A DNA stretch of 64,000 bases from Pseudochelatococcus contaminans (lineage in GTDB: Bacteria; Pseudomonadota; Alphaproteobacteria; Rhizobiales; Beijerinckiaceae): NCBI RefSeq assembly GCF_014195635.1, contig NZ_JACICC010000003.1, forward strand, positions 1 to 64,000, written 5' to 3'. A program made the translations under genes and the position numbers. Below the pieces are notes generated by a model, which was given only the letters and a program-made list of their open reading frames with translations, searched no databases and was not told the DNA's origin. This document shows, piece after piece, positions 18,350-28,602 of this stretch (within the stretch, counting starts at the first letter, position 1; each line of letters begins with the position of its first letter).

Positions 18350-20965
18350 TCAGGCCCGGGTGGCTTCCTCTGCCACGATATAGCTGCCATCGATTGTTGC
18401 GATGCCGATCCCGTTTCCGCCGGACTTCTTGACCAGATACATGGCGTCGTCGGCACGTTTCAGGAAAGCATCCACATGGTCGCGATCGAACGAACACGCG
18501 ACGCCGATGCTGGCTGAAATATTGATCGAGACATCATGTCCTGGCAAATGGAACGGGCGGTTCATCGCCGTCAGGATGCGGTCGGCGATCACGCGGGGCA
18601 TGACGGAATTCTCGACGATCGGTAAAAGAATGACGAATTCGTCCCCCCCGACACGCGACACGGTGTCACCCGCCCGTATGCATGACTTCATCCGTGTCGC
18701 GACTTCACGCAGCAGAATATCCCCGACGGCATGGCCGTGTGTGTCGTTGACCGGCTTGAACTTGTCCAGATCGATGAAGAGAATGCCCACCACATGGTTT
18801 TTCCGCTCGGTCTGCGCCAGCGCCTGCCGGGCGCGATCGTTCAGCAACGTGCGGTTCGGCAGGTCGGTGAGGGCGTCGAAATTGGCCTGCCGCCATCTTT
18901 CCTTTTCCTGCTTGCGCTGTTCGGTGATGTCCGAAAACAGGCCGACATAACGCAGCAGACGGTCATCCGGGCTGTAGACGGCGATGACATTGAGCAGGCC
19001 CCTGAAGGTTGTGCCGTTCTTGCGCCGCACGATCACCTCGCCGGACCAGCGCCGCCGCGTCTGAAGGCTTTCGATGATGACGGCATTCACGCGCGATGCG
19101 AACAGTGGCGGATCGAGATCCCACAGTTTGCGCTCCAGCACGTCCTGCGGCGTATAACCCGTCAGATCATAGAAAGCAGGGTTGATCTGGATGGTGCGGA
19201 AATCCGGCGTCGTGACCAGCAGCGCCTGCGTGACGACATCAAACACGGAATGGCTGATCAGCGCCGACTCCTCCAGCGAGATCACGTGGGACATGTCCGA
19301 GAAGACGACCACGGCGCTGATATCGCCGTTTTCCCCCATCGGCGGCAACCTGCGGCTGTTGGCGTAGATCCACGTTTTCTTTCCGCCTGCCGTCTCCATG
19401 AAATAAAGGCCGCCGGTCTTGTCGGATTCGATCGCGCGCATCGAGGGATACTGGTCCTTCTGCAACGGCTCTCCGGTGGGATGGGACAGGGGGGCGGAGC
19501 GCTCCTTCAGCCCCTTTTCATCCACCCCCAGAATGGAAAGCGCCGCCGTATTCCAGTCGGTGATCGCGCCGTTCTTGTCGACGACGATCAGTCCCTCGGG
19601 GATCGTCCGGAACAACATGCGATAACGCGTCTCGCTTTCTTCGAGGCGCTTCTTGAGGGTGGTCTTGTCCGTGACGTCGTGAATGATCGAATACAGCAAC
19701 TCCTGATTGTTCTGCATAATGGTGCCGGAATAGACCTCCACGTTCCTGATCTCTCCGGAGGCGGTGCGGTGATCGAACAGGAAATGCTCCTGCTGGCCGT
19801 TTCTGGCCAGGTCCATGTTGTGCATGACATCGTTCTGAGCGAGCTGATTGATTTCGGCGATGCTCATGCCAACCAGCCTGTCGTGGTCATAACCATAGAA
19901 CGCGCATGCGGAGGGATTGGCGGCGACGATGCGGCCATTCGTCGGATCGATGATCATCTTGATCGAAACGTTGCGCTCGAAAAGGCTGCGATACAGCGCC
20001 TCGCTTTCGAACAGCTGCCGCCGCGCCGCGACCGCGTGCAATCCGAAAAAGATCGCGGCCCAGGTGGATGGCACCAGGATGGCCAGCATGATGGCATTGC
20101 GAACAAGACTGCTGCCGCGCGTCTCCTGGACGGGTGCGAGGATGGCGCTTTCGGACAGTCCGACAAAGGTGACGAGCGGGAGGCCAGCCAGCCGCCGCCA
20201 TGCATAAATGCGGGAGATATGATCGTGGGTCGATTCATCCACGAACACGCCGGTTTCCGGTGCACCCGGCTGTAGATAAGGGCGGCTCGCCTTGACGTGC
20301 TTGCCGAGCAGGCTCTCGATGGCGTTGTTTCGGGCGAGATAGGCCCCGTCGGACAGCAATACGAGGCCGGCGCTGTCATCGGGGCCGAGATCCAGCCCGC
20401 GCATGATTTGTGAAATGTATTGCGGAGAAATGCTCAGGACGATGAGACCGGCGAACTGTCCATCCCGTTCCATCCGGCGCGCAAACGGGAGATACCAGGT
20501 TTTGCTGAAACGGCCGATGATCGGATGGCCTATGAACAGTTCATCGCTGTCATGCGTACTCAGATATTTGAAATGTTCACTGTCATCGACAATGATCGGA
20601 GCCCAGTCTGGAACTGTCGAGTAAATTATCCTCCCGTCCGCGCCGATAACGGTCAGTTGTACTTTGCCCAGCACGGGAAAACTGTCGGCGGCGATCCTGA
20701 CGTCGTCGCTGAAGTTGCCCGGGTCGGACATGAACTGGCGTGTGAGCCTGCGCAGCACGTAATCGATCTGGCGAATGGTTGCCGACGTATGCTCCGCCAT
20801 GGAATAGGCAAGCTGCTCTGCGGAAGCCTCGCCGTTTTCGATCGCTTTCCGTTCGATCCGGTCGTGGACGTGGTCCAGATACGTCCAGTACGCTCCTCCG
20901 GCCAGCAAAGTCAGCAGCCCGGCAACTGTGAGGATCGCAATGCGCCTCCGCAAGATACGCTTCAT
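18350..20965 (-). CDS. Diguanylate cyclase with periplasmic Cache-like sensor and PAS domains
   Basis: An 871-residue inner-membrane sensor that makes cyclic di-GMP. A first helix (about residues 10-29) and a second (about 290-310) flank a periplasmic region resembling a double Cache sensor. At least three PAS domains follow (opening SEALYRSLFERNVSIKMIID, ESETRYRMLFRTIPEGLIVV and SHSVFDVVTQALLVTTPDF). The C-terminal GGDEF domain has an intact GGDEF (about residue 772) and an intact inhibitory RxxD site five residues before it (RAGD), so it should be active and product-inhibited. There is no EAL domain. It stands alone, diverges from the RND efflux operon and converges on the nfeD-like gene. 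Cyclic di-GMP often controls adhesins and exopolysaccharides, which fits the surface genes nearby. Confidence 0.92.
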   Translation of the reverse strand: MKRILRRRIAILTVAGLLTLLAGGAYWTYLDHVHDRIERKAIENGEASAEQLAYSMAEHTSATIRQIDYVLRRLTRQFMSDPGNFSDDVRIAADSFPVLGKVQLTVIGADGRIIYSTVPDWAPIIVDDSEHFKYLSTHDSDELFIGHPIIGRFSKTWYLPFARRMERDGQFAGLIVLSISPQYISQIMRGLDLGPDDSAGLVLLSDGAYLARNNAIESLLGKHVKASRPYLQPGAPETGVFVDESTHDHISRIYAWRRLAGLPLVTFVGLSESAILAPVQETRGSSLVRNAIMLAILVPSTWAAIFFGLHAVAARRQLFESEALYRSLFERNVSIKMIIDPTNGRIVAANPSACAFYGYDHDRLVGMSIAEINQLAQNDVMHNMDLARNGQQEHFLFDHRTASGEIRNVEVYSGTIMQNNQELLYSIIHDVTDKTTLKKRLEESETRYRMLFRTIPEGLIVVDKNGAITDWNTAALSILGVDEKGLKERSAPLSHPTGEPLQKDQYPSMRAIESDKTGGLYFMETAGGKKTWIYANSRRLPPMGENGDISAVVVFSDMSHVISLEESALISHSVFDVVTQALLVTTPDFRTIQINPAFYDLTGYTPQDVLERKLWDLDPPLFASRVNAVIIESLQTRRRWSGEVIVRRKNGTTFRGLLNVIAVYSPDDRLLRYVGLFSDITEQRKQEKERWRQANFDALTDLPNRTLLNDRARQALAQTERKNHVVGILFIDLDKFKPVNDTHGHAVGDILLREVATRMKSCIRAGDTVSRVGGDEFVILLPIVENSVMPRVIADRILTAMNRPFHLPGHDVSINISASIGVACSFDRDHVDAFLKRADDAMYLVKKSGGNGIGIATIDGSYIVAEEATRA

Positions 20966-21381
20966 GCCTGTAACCTTGCCCGTATCTCCGGGGGTGATTC
21001 CATTTTGCCATCAATGCGGTAACGGGAGCGGACACACAACCCCGGCCCCGCGATGCGGCAATGTAACATCGAAGAATGCCGGAAAAAATGAACATGCAGT
21101 CAATCACAGACAGAATCCGACCGACTGTTCCATCTGAAACACATCATGAAATGCTGTTTTCTTTGGTTTTATTCGGCTAAATGCCGTGTGAAACGCGTGT
21201 TTCGGGAATAGCCTAGCTTGCCGCCGTTTACAGCGCGTTGGCGCGCCGGTATACCACGGAACAATCGTTATTCTGGCGCTTGTTTGAAATGCTTTAAAGA
21301 AAGTTGCAGTGTTTTGAGCGGCGCGCTCTATTTTGCCGGGTTCTGTTTCTGTCAAACTGCCAACGTCCGGGAGATCTATTC
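20966..21381. promoter_or_regulatory. Divergent promoter region between cyclase and RND efflux genes
   Basis: 416 bases without a gene. It holds a palindromic element GAAACGCGTGTTTC at 21190-21203 that could be an operator for either gene. There is no local repressor gene. Apart from this and AT-richer stretches around 21080-21180, I see nothing defined. Confidence 0.4.
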
Positions 21382-22575
21382 ATGACTGCTTTGGTTGCAA
21401 GCCGGCTCGCAATCGCGTGCCGCGCCGGCCTGGTAAGCGCCTGCCTCGCGTGTGCCACGATGGGCCTCACCACGGGACAGGCATTGGCGCAGGCTGTTGC
21501 GCCCCCCGCCGTGGGGGTCGTGGCGGCGACGCCCGACAGCATGAATGAAAGCATGGAGTTCTCCGGCCGGCTGCAGGCGCAGAGCCGGGTGGAGTTGCTC
21601 GCCCGGGTGACCGGCTTCCTTGAGGAACAGGCGTTTCAGGAGGGTGCGGACGTCAAGGCCGGCGATCTCCTTTACAGCATCGAGGCAGGCCCCTATCAGG
21701 CCACGGTCGACTCCCAGTCGGCGGTGTTGCAGCAGGCGAAGGCGCAGCAGGTGAATACGGGTCTCACCCTGCAACGCGCGCAGACGCTGCTGGCGCGCAA
21801 TGCCGGAACGCAGTCGGACGTGGATAATGCCCTGGCCGCCGACAACAGCGCCAAGGCGCAGATCACACTGGCCGAGGCGCAATTGCGCGCGGCGCAGATC
21901 AACCTCGACTACACCCGGATTCAGGCGCCCATCGACGGCCGCATCGGCCGTACATCGGTGACGAAGGGCAATGTCGTCGGACCAAATTCAGGCGTGCTGG
22001 CGACGATCATCAGTCAAGACCCGATATACGTGACCTTCCCGGTGCCCTCGCGCCAGATCCTGGAACTGGGCGAGGATCAGCGCAGCAAGGGCGGCAAGGG
22101 CCTCAACGTGCGGCTGCGGCTGGCAGATGGTTCGCTGTACGATCAGGTCGGCAAGCTCGACTTCATCGATACGACGGTGGCGCAGGATACCGATACCATC
22201 CTGCTGCGCGGCGTCATCGCCAACCCGCCGCTGCCGGATGCAGGCGACGCGGTCGGCACCGTGCGCAAGCTCACTGACGGCTCGTTCGTTACGGTGGTGC
22301 TCGAATCCATCGAGCCGACGAAATATCTCGCCGTGCCCCGTTCCGCCATCCTGTCCGACAGGCAGGGCGATTACGTTTTCGTCGTTGGCGCCGACAACAA
22401 GGCGGAGCAGAAGCGCGTCAAGCTCGGCCAGTCCACGCCGCTCGTCGCGGCGGTCGTCGAAGGGCTGAACGAAGGCGACAATGTCATTGTCGAGGGCATC
22501 CAGAACGTGCGCCCCGGTGCGCCGGTATCGCCCGCGCCGGCCAGCCAGCCGGCTGCCGCAGCCGCTCAGCAATAA
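21382..22575 (+). CDS. RND efflux periplasmic adaptor (AcrA/MexE type)
   Basis: A 397-residue membrane-fusion protein of a hydrophobe/amphiphile RND pump. It has a signal region (LVSACLACATMGLTTGQALAQA), the lipoyl-like half RVELLARVTGFLEEQAFQEG, a helical hairpin (QRAQTLLARNAGTQSDVDNA), the second half DYTRIQAPIDGRIGRTSVT and a C-terminal beta-barrel and membrane-proximal region. ATG 21382 is chosen because GGGAGA lies a short distance upstream and the signal peptide starts there; an upstream in-frame start at 21304 adds residues with no family match. Nine bases separate it from the pump gene. No outer-membrane factor gene is in this operon. Confidence 0.9.
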   Translation: MTALVASRLAIACRAGLVSACLACATMGLTTGQALAQAVAPPAVGVVAATPDSMNESMEFSGRLQAQSRVELLARVTGFLEEQAFQEGADVKAGDLLYSIEAGPYQATVDSQSAVLQQAKAQQVNTGLTLQRAQTLLARNAGTQSDVDNALAADNSAKAQITLAEAQLRAAQINLDYTRIQAPIDGRIGRTSVTKGNVVGPNSGVLATIISQDPIYVTFPVPSRQILELGEDQRSKGGKGLNVRLRLADGSLYDQVGKLDFIDTTVAQDTDTILLRGVIANPPLPDAGDAVGTVRKLTDGSFVTVVLESIEPTKYLAVPRSAILSDRQGDYVFVVGADNKAEQKRVKLGQSTPLVAAVVEGLNEGDNVIVEGIQNVRPGAPVSPAPASQPAAAAAQQ

Positions 22576-22584
22576 GGCAGGGCC

Positions 22585-25500
22585 ATGATCTCATCGGTCT
22601 TCATCCGCCGGCCACGGCTTGCGATCGTCATCGCGATCGTCATCTCCATCGCCGGTCTGCTGGCATTGACGCGCATTCCCGTGTCGCAGTTGCCGGACAT
22701 CGTTCCGCCCCAGGTCAAGGTCAGCGGTTTCTATCCCGGCGCGTCCGCCGATGTGGTGGAAACCTCGGTGGCGCAGCCGCTCGAAGCCAAGGTCATCGGC
22801 GTCGACAACATGCTCTATATGAAGAGCACCAGCGGCGCGGACGGCTCCTACAACCTCACGGTGAGCTTCGAGCTGGGCTCCGACCCGGACATGAACACGG
22901 TCAACGTCAACAACCGTGTGCAGACCGCGCTCGCCAGCCTGCCGCCGGAAGTGCAACAGCAGGGCCTGACGGTGCAGAAGCAGTCGTCATCGATCCTGCA
23001 GTTCATCATGCTGTCGAGCGACAATCCCGAGCACGATCAGCTTTTTCTCACCAACTACGCCACGATCAACATTCTCGATAATCTCGCCCGCACGCCGGGC
23101 GTCGGATCGGCATCGCTGTTCGGCCGCATGAACTATTCGATGCGGATCTGGTTCGATATCGAGCGCCTGACCAGCCTTGGCCTGATGCCATCCGACATCA
23201 CCCGCGCCATCGCGGCCCAGAACGTGCAGGCCCCCGTGGGGCGCATAGGCGCGCAGCCCGTGCCGGACGATCAGCAGTTTCAGTTCAACGTCTCCACGAA
23301 GGGCCGCCTGACGACATCCGAGGAATTCGGCAACATCATTCTGCGCGCCAACCCGGATGGCTCCGTGCTGCGCGTGAAGGATGTCGCCCGCATTGAACTG
23401 GGTGCCCAGAACCAGGACACCACCAGCCGCCTCGACGGTGGAGAAGCCGTCGCCATCGGCATCTATCAGGCTCCCGGCGCCAACGCGATCAACGCGGCAA
23501 ATGCGATTGCGACGACGCTCGACGATCTGTCCAAACGCTATCCCGAGGGGATGCGCTCGCAGATCGTTTTCGACACCACCGTTTTCGTCAATGCGACCAT
23601 CGAGGAAGTCATCAAGACGCTGTTCGAGGCTTTCGTCCTCGTGGCTATCGTGGTGTTTCTCTTCCTTGGCAGCGTGCGCGCCACGCTGATCCCGATCATC
23701 GCGGTGCCGGTGAGCCTCGTCGGCACTTTCGCGGTGCTGCTGGCGCTGGGCTTTTCAGCCAATACGGTGTCGCTGCTGGCGCTGGTGCTGGCCATCGGCA
23801 TCGTGGTGGATGACGCCATCGTCGTGGTCGAGAACGTCGAGCGCGTGATGGAGGAAGAGCCGGATCTGACGCCCGCGCAGGCGGCCGAAAAGGCCATGAA
23901 CGAGGTGACTGCGCCGATTGTGGCGGTGACGTTGGTGCTGCTGTCCGTGTTCGTGCCCATCGGTTTCATTCCGGGCATTTCCGGCGAGCTGTTCCGCCAG
24001 TTTGCCGTCACCATCAGCGTGTCGATGGTGATTTCGGCCATCAACGCGCTCACGCTGTCGCCGGCGCTGTGCTCCGTGCTGCTGCGTCATGGTGGCCCCA
24101 AGCGTGGCTTGCTGGGCTGGATCAGCAAGCGCATCGATAATGTGCGCGACGGTTACGCGTCGCTGGTGGGGCGGCTGGTGCGCGTATCGGCGCTGTCGCT
24201 CGTTGCCGTGGCGGCGCTGGCTTTCGGTGTCGTCTCCCTGTCCAAACTCACCCCGACGGGCTTCCTGCCCGAGGAGGATCAGGGCGCGTTCTTCGTCAAC
24301 ATCCAGCTGCCGGATGGCGCTTCCACCAACCGCACGCGGGAAGTGACCAAGAGCGTCGAGGATATCATCCGCAAGATGCCGCAGGTCGAGCATGTCACCT
24401 CGATCATCGGCTATTCGTTCCTCGACGGTTATTCGGCGAGCAACGCGGCCTATGTCGTCGTCACGCTCAAGGACTTCGCCGACAGGCCGACAGCGCAGGA
24501 TTCCGTGCAGACACTCATCCGCGAGGTTTTCGCCGCTTCGACGCAGATCCGTTCCGCCAGCGTGTTGCCGCTCAATCTCCCGCCGGTCATCGGCCTGTCG
24601 ACGAGCGGCGGCTTCGAGTATCAGCTCCAGAACCTGGAAGGCGCCGATCCGGCCGAAATGGCCAGCGTGGTTCAGGCGCTGGTGTCGGCGGCCAATCAGG
24701 ACGAGCGCCTGTCACGCGTGTTCACCACCTTCCGCTCCTCGACGCCATCGATCTATCTGGATATCGACCGCGAGAAGGCGCAGGCGCTGGGTGTCAGTGT
24801 CGGCGATATCTTCTCCACCGTGCAGGCGACGCTCGGCGGCTCCTACATCAACGACTTCAACCTGTATGGCCGCACGTGGCAGGTGAACCTGCAGGGCAAT
24901 GCCGCGGATCGCCGCGACGTGAATGCCCTGTGGAACATCTACGTGCGCAACGACAAGGGCACCATGGTACCGCTGCGGTCCATCGCGACCACGCGTACGG
25001 AAGTGGGGCCGCAGGTCATCACCCGCTACAACAACTACCGCTCGGTCACGATCGATGGCAGTCCCGCCCCCGGCATCTCTTCCGGCGAGGCGATGCTGGC
25101 CATGGAGGAGGTGTCGAACAAAACCCTGCCGGACGGCTACAGCTTCGAGTGGACGGGCACCGCATATCAAGAGCAGGGCACCAGTGGCCAGACCGCGATC
25201 ATCATGGGGCTGGCCATCCTGTTCGCCTACCTGTTCCTTGTCGGCCTTTACGAAAGCTGGACCATTCCCGTGCCGGTGCTGCTCTCGGTGACGGTCGGCA
25301 TCATGGGGGCGTTCATCGGCCTGCTGATCTTCGACCTGACGCTGGATCTCTATGCGCAGATCGGTTTTGTCGTGCTGATCGCGCTTGCGGCGAAGAACGG
25401 CATCCTGATCATCGAGTTCGCGAAGGACAAGCGCGAGGCCGGGCTCGATATCAAGGAAGCGGCGATCATGGGGTCGAAACTGCGTTTCCGCGCGGTGATG

Positions 25501-25749
25501 ATGACCTCCATCGCCTTCATCCTCGGCCTCGTGCCGCTGGTGTGGGCGAACGGCGCTTCCCAGATTGCCCGTCACAACGTCTCGACGCCGGTGTTCGCGG
25601 GCATGATCGCCGCGGCCCTGTTCGGAATCTTCCTCATTCCGATGCTTTACGTCACCTTCCAGTCGCTGCGTGAAAAGGTGAAGAGCCGGTTCGGATCGGC
25701 CCCGCCCAAGGCTGGTGACGAGGGACACGCCGCCCCGCCTGCGCCGTAA
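22585..25749 (+). CDS. RND multidrug efflux pump, AcrB/MexF type (HAE1)
   Basis: A 1,054-residue inner-membrane proton-driven pump, normal length for the family. It starts [20 protein letters not shown], with the first helix, then [30 protein letters not shown]. The central helix carries [23 protein letters not shown], with the paired aspartates of the proton relay, and there is a second set of helices near [33 protein letters not shown]. It would export drugs, detergents or plant-type aromatics with the upstream adaptor and an outer-membrane channel encoded elsewhere, possibly the TolC-like protein at 10977. The substrate cannot be read from the sequence. Confidence 0.93.
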   Translation: MISSVFIRRPRLAIVIAIVISIAGLLALTRIPVSQLPDIVPPQVKVSGFYPGASADVVETSVAQPLEAKVIGVDNMLYMKSTSGADGSYNLTVSFELGSDPDMNTVNVNNRVQTALASLPPEVQQQGLTVQKQSSSILQFIMLSSDNPEHDQLFLTNYATINILDNLARTPGVGSASLFGRMNYSMRIWFDIERLTSLGLMPSDITRAIAAQNVQAPVGRIGAQPVPDDQQFQFNVSTKGRLTTSEEFGNIILRANPDGSVLRVKDVARIELGAQNQDTTSRLDGGEAVAIGIYQAPGANAINAANAIATTLDDLSKRYPEGMRSQIVFDTTVFVNATIEEVIKTLFEAFVLVAIVVFLFLGSVRATLIPIIAVPVSLVGTFAVLLALGFSANTVSLLALVLAIGIVVDDAIVVVENVERVMEEEPDLTPAQAAEKAMNEVTAPIVAVTLVLLSVFVPIGFIPGISGELFRQFAVTISVSMVISAINALTLSPALCSVLLRHGGPKRGLLGWISKRIDNVRDGYASLVGRLVRVSALSLVAVAALAFGVVSLSKLTPTGFLPEEDQGAFFVNIQLPDGASTNRTREVTKSVEDIIRKMPQVEHVTSIIGYSFLDGYSASNAAYVVVTLKDFADRPTAQDSVQTLIREVFAASTQIRSASVLPLNLPPVIGLSTSGGFEYQLQNLEGADPAEMASVVQALVSAANQDERLSRVFTTFRSSTPSIYLDIDREKAQALGVSVGDIFSTVQATLGGSYINDFNLYGRTWQVNLQGNAADRRDVNALWNIYVRNDKGTMVPLRSIATTRTEVGPQVITRYNNYRSVTIDGSPAPGISSGEAMLAMEEVSNKTLPDGYSFEWTGTAYQEQGTSGQTAIIMGLAILFAYLFLVGLYESWTIPVPVLLSVTVGIMGAFIGLLIFDLTLDLYAQIGFVVLIALAAKNGILIIEFAKDKREAGLDIKEAAIMGSKLRFRAVMMTSIAFILGLVPLVWANGASQIARHNVSTPVFAGMIAAALFGIFLIPMLYVTFQSLREKVKSRFGSAPPKAGDEGHAAPPAP

Positions 25750-25766
25750 TCCCGAAACGCTCTCAA

Positions 25767-25808
25767 CCGGCCCGCGCACCTGTTCCCCGGAATGGATGCG
25801 CGGGCCGG
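25767..25808 (+). terminator. 12-bp GC-rich hairpin after RND operon
   Basis: CCGGCCCGCGCA (25767-25778) and TGCGCGGGCCGG (25797-25808) are perfect complements with an 18-base loop. The T-run after it is weak (CTATCGAGTCTTCAT). Confidence 0.65.
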
Positions 25809-25835
25809 CTATCGAGTCTTCATCGATTGCGGGGC

Positions 25836-25880
25836 GTTCTCGCCATGTTAGTTCTCGCTATGTCAGTTCTCGCCATGTCA
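25836..25880 (+). repeat. Three 15-bp tandem repeats upstream of the GH5 gene
   Basis: Three adjacent copies read GTTCTCGCCATGTTA, GTTCTCGCTATGTCA and GTTCTCGCCATGTCA. They lie about 100 bases before the endoglucanase start, within its probable promoter region. A GAATA-N7-TATTC inverted repeat follows at 25904-25920. Confidence 0.9.
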
Positions 25881-25980
25881 CATGACTGCCGCACCTTTTG
25901 ATGGAATATATAGTGTATTCAATCGGGGGCGATGATGCTTTTCCGCCTCAATCGACACATCATGAGGAGAGGTGCCGGTC

Positions 25981-28488
25981 ATGAGCGCAGCGATCTATAA
26001 TATTGGCGACGATTGGGGAGCCGGGTTTATAGGCAACATAAGCATCTCCGGCGGCTCTGCCGGGCTGGAGGGCTGGACCCTCACGTTTGAGGCGGACTTC
26101 GATATCACCAATATCTGGGGCGCGGAGATCGTCAGCCGGGAGGGCAATCTCTATACGCTGCGCAACCTGAGCTGGAATGCGAACGTACCGGCGGGGCAGT
26201 CCGTCAACTTCGGTTTTCAGGCGGTTCCCGGTCCCGGCGGCAACACAGCCGTCAATCTCGTGCTCAACGGCGAAGAAGTCGAACCGCCCGTGCCGCTGCC
26301 GGCGCTGTCGGTTGCCGACGCGTCTGTGGTCGAAGGCGATGACGGCGTGTCCGAGCTTGTCTTCACGGTTACCCGTTCCGGCGATACGCAAGGCCCTGTC
26401 AGTGTTGACTACAACACGCTTGACGGCACCGCGCTGGCAGGTTCGGATTATGCCGCTATTGCGGGCACGCTGGTTTTCGCGGAAGGCGAGACCTCCAAAA
26501 CCATCCATGTCGAGGTTCATGGCGATACGCTGTTCGAGCCGGACGAGTACCTGAACCTCGTGCTGTCTGCGGCGGAAGGTGCGACCATCGCTACCGGCAC
26601 GGCGACCGGCATCATTCTCAATGACGACGAGGCGCCCGCGCCGGCCATCCTGCCGGTGGTCAGCATCGGCAACGCGACGGTGGTGGAGGGCGATCCGGCA
26701 GCCGGCTCCGCCGCCTCGGGCTGGCTCAGCACATCCGGCAACCAGATTGTCGATGCCGATGGCAACAGCGTGCAGATTTCCGGAGTGAACTGGTTCGGTC
26801 TCGAGTCGGGGAATTTTGCCCCGCACGGCCTGTGGGCGCGCGGCTATAAGGAAATGATCGAGCAGATCAAGGATGAAGGTTTCAACACCATCCGGTTGCC
26901 GTTTTCCAGCGAGCTGCTGCATACGTCCACGGCTCCCAACGGCATCGATTTTTCCAAGAACGCCGATCTTCAAGGCCTCAGTGGCCTTGAGGTCATGGAC
27001 AAGATCATCGAATACGCGGGGGAGGTCGGGCTGAAGGTCATCCTCGATCACCACCGCAGCGAGGCTGGTGCGGGCGCGTCCGGCAATGGCCTCTGGTACA
27101 ACGATGCCTATACCGAAGCCGCATGGATCGCGGATTGGCAGGCGCTTGCCGCCCGTTATGCCGACGATACGACCGTGATCGGTGCCGATCTTCACAACGA
27201 GCCGCATGCCGGCACCTGGGGTGGCGGCGGGGCTACCGACTGGGCAGCCGCAGCCGAGCGCGCGGGCAATGCCATCGGCACGGTCAATCCCGACTGGCTC
27301 ATCTTCGTCGAAGGTGTGGCCACGTATGAGGGGCAGAACTACTGGTGGGGCGGCAATCTCGCCGGCGTCCGCGACCGGCCGGTCGAGCTTGATGTCGACA
27401 ACAAGCTCGTCTACTCGCCGCACGACTATCCCAATTCCGTCTTCCCGCAGTCGTGGTTCCAGGGCGCGGATTTCCCCGCCAATCTGGAATCCGTTTTCGA
27501 TGAGGCATGGGGCTTTATCTACCGCGAGGGCATTGCGCCGGTCTATCTCGGCGAGTTCGGAACCAAGCTGATCGATCCCAAGGACGCTCCGTGGCTTGAC
27601 GCTATCACGGCTTACCTGGCCGGCGATTTCAACAATGACGGCACCTCGGACATTCCCGCGGGCGACAAGGGCATCAGCTGGACCTTCTGGTCGTGGAATC
27701 CGAACTCCGGGGACACCGGCGGCATCCTTAACGACGACTGGACGACGGTGAATGCCGACAAGCTGGCCTATCTCCAGCCGATCCAGTTCGACTTCGACAC
27801 CGATGTCACCGGCGGGGAAACGGGCGAGCAGACGCCGGTTTTCGCCGAGTTCCTCGTGACCCTGTCCGAGCCGGCCGACGAGCAGGTCAGCGTGGATTAT
27901 CATACTGTTGCAGGCACGGCCTCGACGGCTGATTTCACGTCGACGAGCGGTACGGTGGTGTTCGAGCCCGGCGAGCAGAGCAAAACCATTGTCGTAGCCA
28001 TCAAGCCGGATCTCATTGCAGAGGCCGACGAACAGTTCAGTGTCGTGCTGACCAATGCCACGGGCGCAACGATCGGTGTCGGCACCGGCATCGGGACCAT
28101 CGTCAACGATGACGGCACGCCAACCGAGCCGACCCCGCAGCCGGAACCTCAACCCGAACCTGAACCGCAGCCAGAGCCTCAGCCTCAGCCCGAGCCCGTG
28201 GACGGGCTTGACGCTTCGCTGGCGCTGGTCGATTCATGGAGTGCGGGTTTTAACGCGAATGTGGTTATCCGCAACGAGGGTGCCGCCATTCAGGGTTGGC
28301 AGATCGAGATCGGGCTGGATAACGACATCGCCAATATCTGGAACGCTGAAATCATTTCCCGCACCGATCAGGGTTACATCATCGGCAACGCGGCTTGGAA
28401 CGGCGGCATCGCATCGGGATCTGAAATCAGCTTCGGTTTCATCGGCGTGGGCCAGGTCAATGCGTCCGACATCGAGCTGATCATCTGA
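25981..28488 (+). CDS. Modular GH5 endoglucanase with Calx-beta and CBM2-like domains
   Basis: An 835-residue secreted cellulase-type enzyme. In order: a CBM2-like domain (about 3-100), a full Calx-beta domain (about 113-220), the first strand of a second Calx-beta (VVSIGNATVVEGD, ending about 237), a GH5 catalytic domain (about 242-610; HNEPH with acid/base E407, LGEFG with nucleophile E525), the rest of the second Calx-beta (TPVFAEFLVTLSEPADEQVS, from about 618), a Pro/Glu/Gln linker, and a second CBM2-like domain (about 745-835). ATG 25981 has GAGGAGAGG 8 bases upstream. No Sec signal is visible, so export may be by a type I-like route. It would cut beta-1,4-glucans such as cellulose, perhaps the cell's own matrix or plant walls. 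Confidence 0.88.
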   Translation: MSAAIYNIGDDWGAGFIGNISISGGSAGLEGWTLTFEADFDITNIWGAEIVSREGNLYTLRNLSWNANVPAGQSVNFGFQAVPGPGGNTAVNLVLNGEEVEPPVPLPALSVADASVVEGDDGVSELVFTVTRSGDTQGPVSVDYNTLDGTALAGSDYAAIAGTLVFAEGETSKTIHVEVHGDTLFEPDEYLNLVLSAAEGATIATGTATGIILNDDEAPAPAILPVVSIGNATVVEGDPAAGSAASGWLSTSGNQIVDADGNSVQISGVNWFGLESGNFAPHGLWARGYKEMIEQIKDEGFNTIRLPFSSELLHTSTAPNGIDFSKNADLQGLSGLEVMDKIIEYAGEVGLKVILDHHRSEAGAGASGNGLWYNDAYTEAAWIADWQALAARYADDTTVIGADLHNEPHAGTWGGGGATDWAAAAERAGNAIGTVNPDWLIFVEGVATYEGQNYWWGGNLAGVRDRPVELDVDNKLVYSPHDYPNSVFPQSWFQGADFPANLESVFDEAWGFIYREGIAPVYLGEFGTKLIDPKDAPWLDAITAYLAGDFNNDGTSDIPAGDKGISWTFWSWNPNSGDTGGILNDDWTTVNADKLAYLQPIQFDFDTDVTGGETGEQTPVFAEFLVTLSEPADEQVSVDYHTVAGTASTADFTSTSGTVVFEPGEQSKTIVVAIKPDLIAEADEQFSVVLTNATGATIGVGTGIGTIVNDDGTPTEPTPQPEPQPEPEPQPEPQPQPEPVDGLDASLALVDSWSAGFNANVVIRNEGAAIQGWQIEIGLDNDIANIWNAEIISRTDQGYIIGNAAWNGGIASGSEISFGFIGVGQVNASDIELII

Positions 28489-28538
28489 TGCGGCGTCAGT
28501 GATCGGAGGCCTCTGGTCTTCGCGTCGACAGGCTTTTG

Positions 28539-28583
28539 AAAAACAATGGCCCCGGCTTCATCGAAGCCGGGGCCATTGTTTTT
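28539..28583. terminator. Bidirectional terminator between GH5 and liv genes
   Basis: A perfect 21-bp inverted repeat (28539-28559 with 28563-28583) around a 3-base ATC loop, with core GGCCCCGGCTTC/GAAGCCGGGGCC and A/T runs at both outer ends. This is the ideal form of a terminator that works on both strands between convergent genes. Confidence 0.92.
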
Positions 28584-28602
28584 ATACCTGTGCCGATGGG
28601 GT

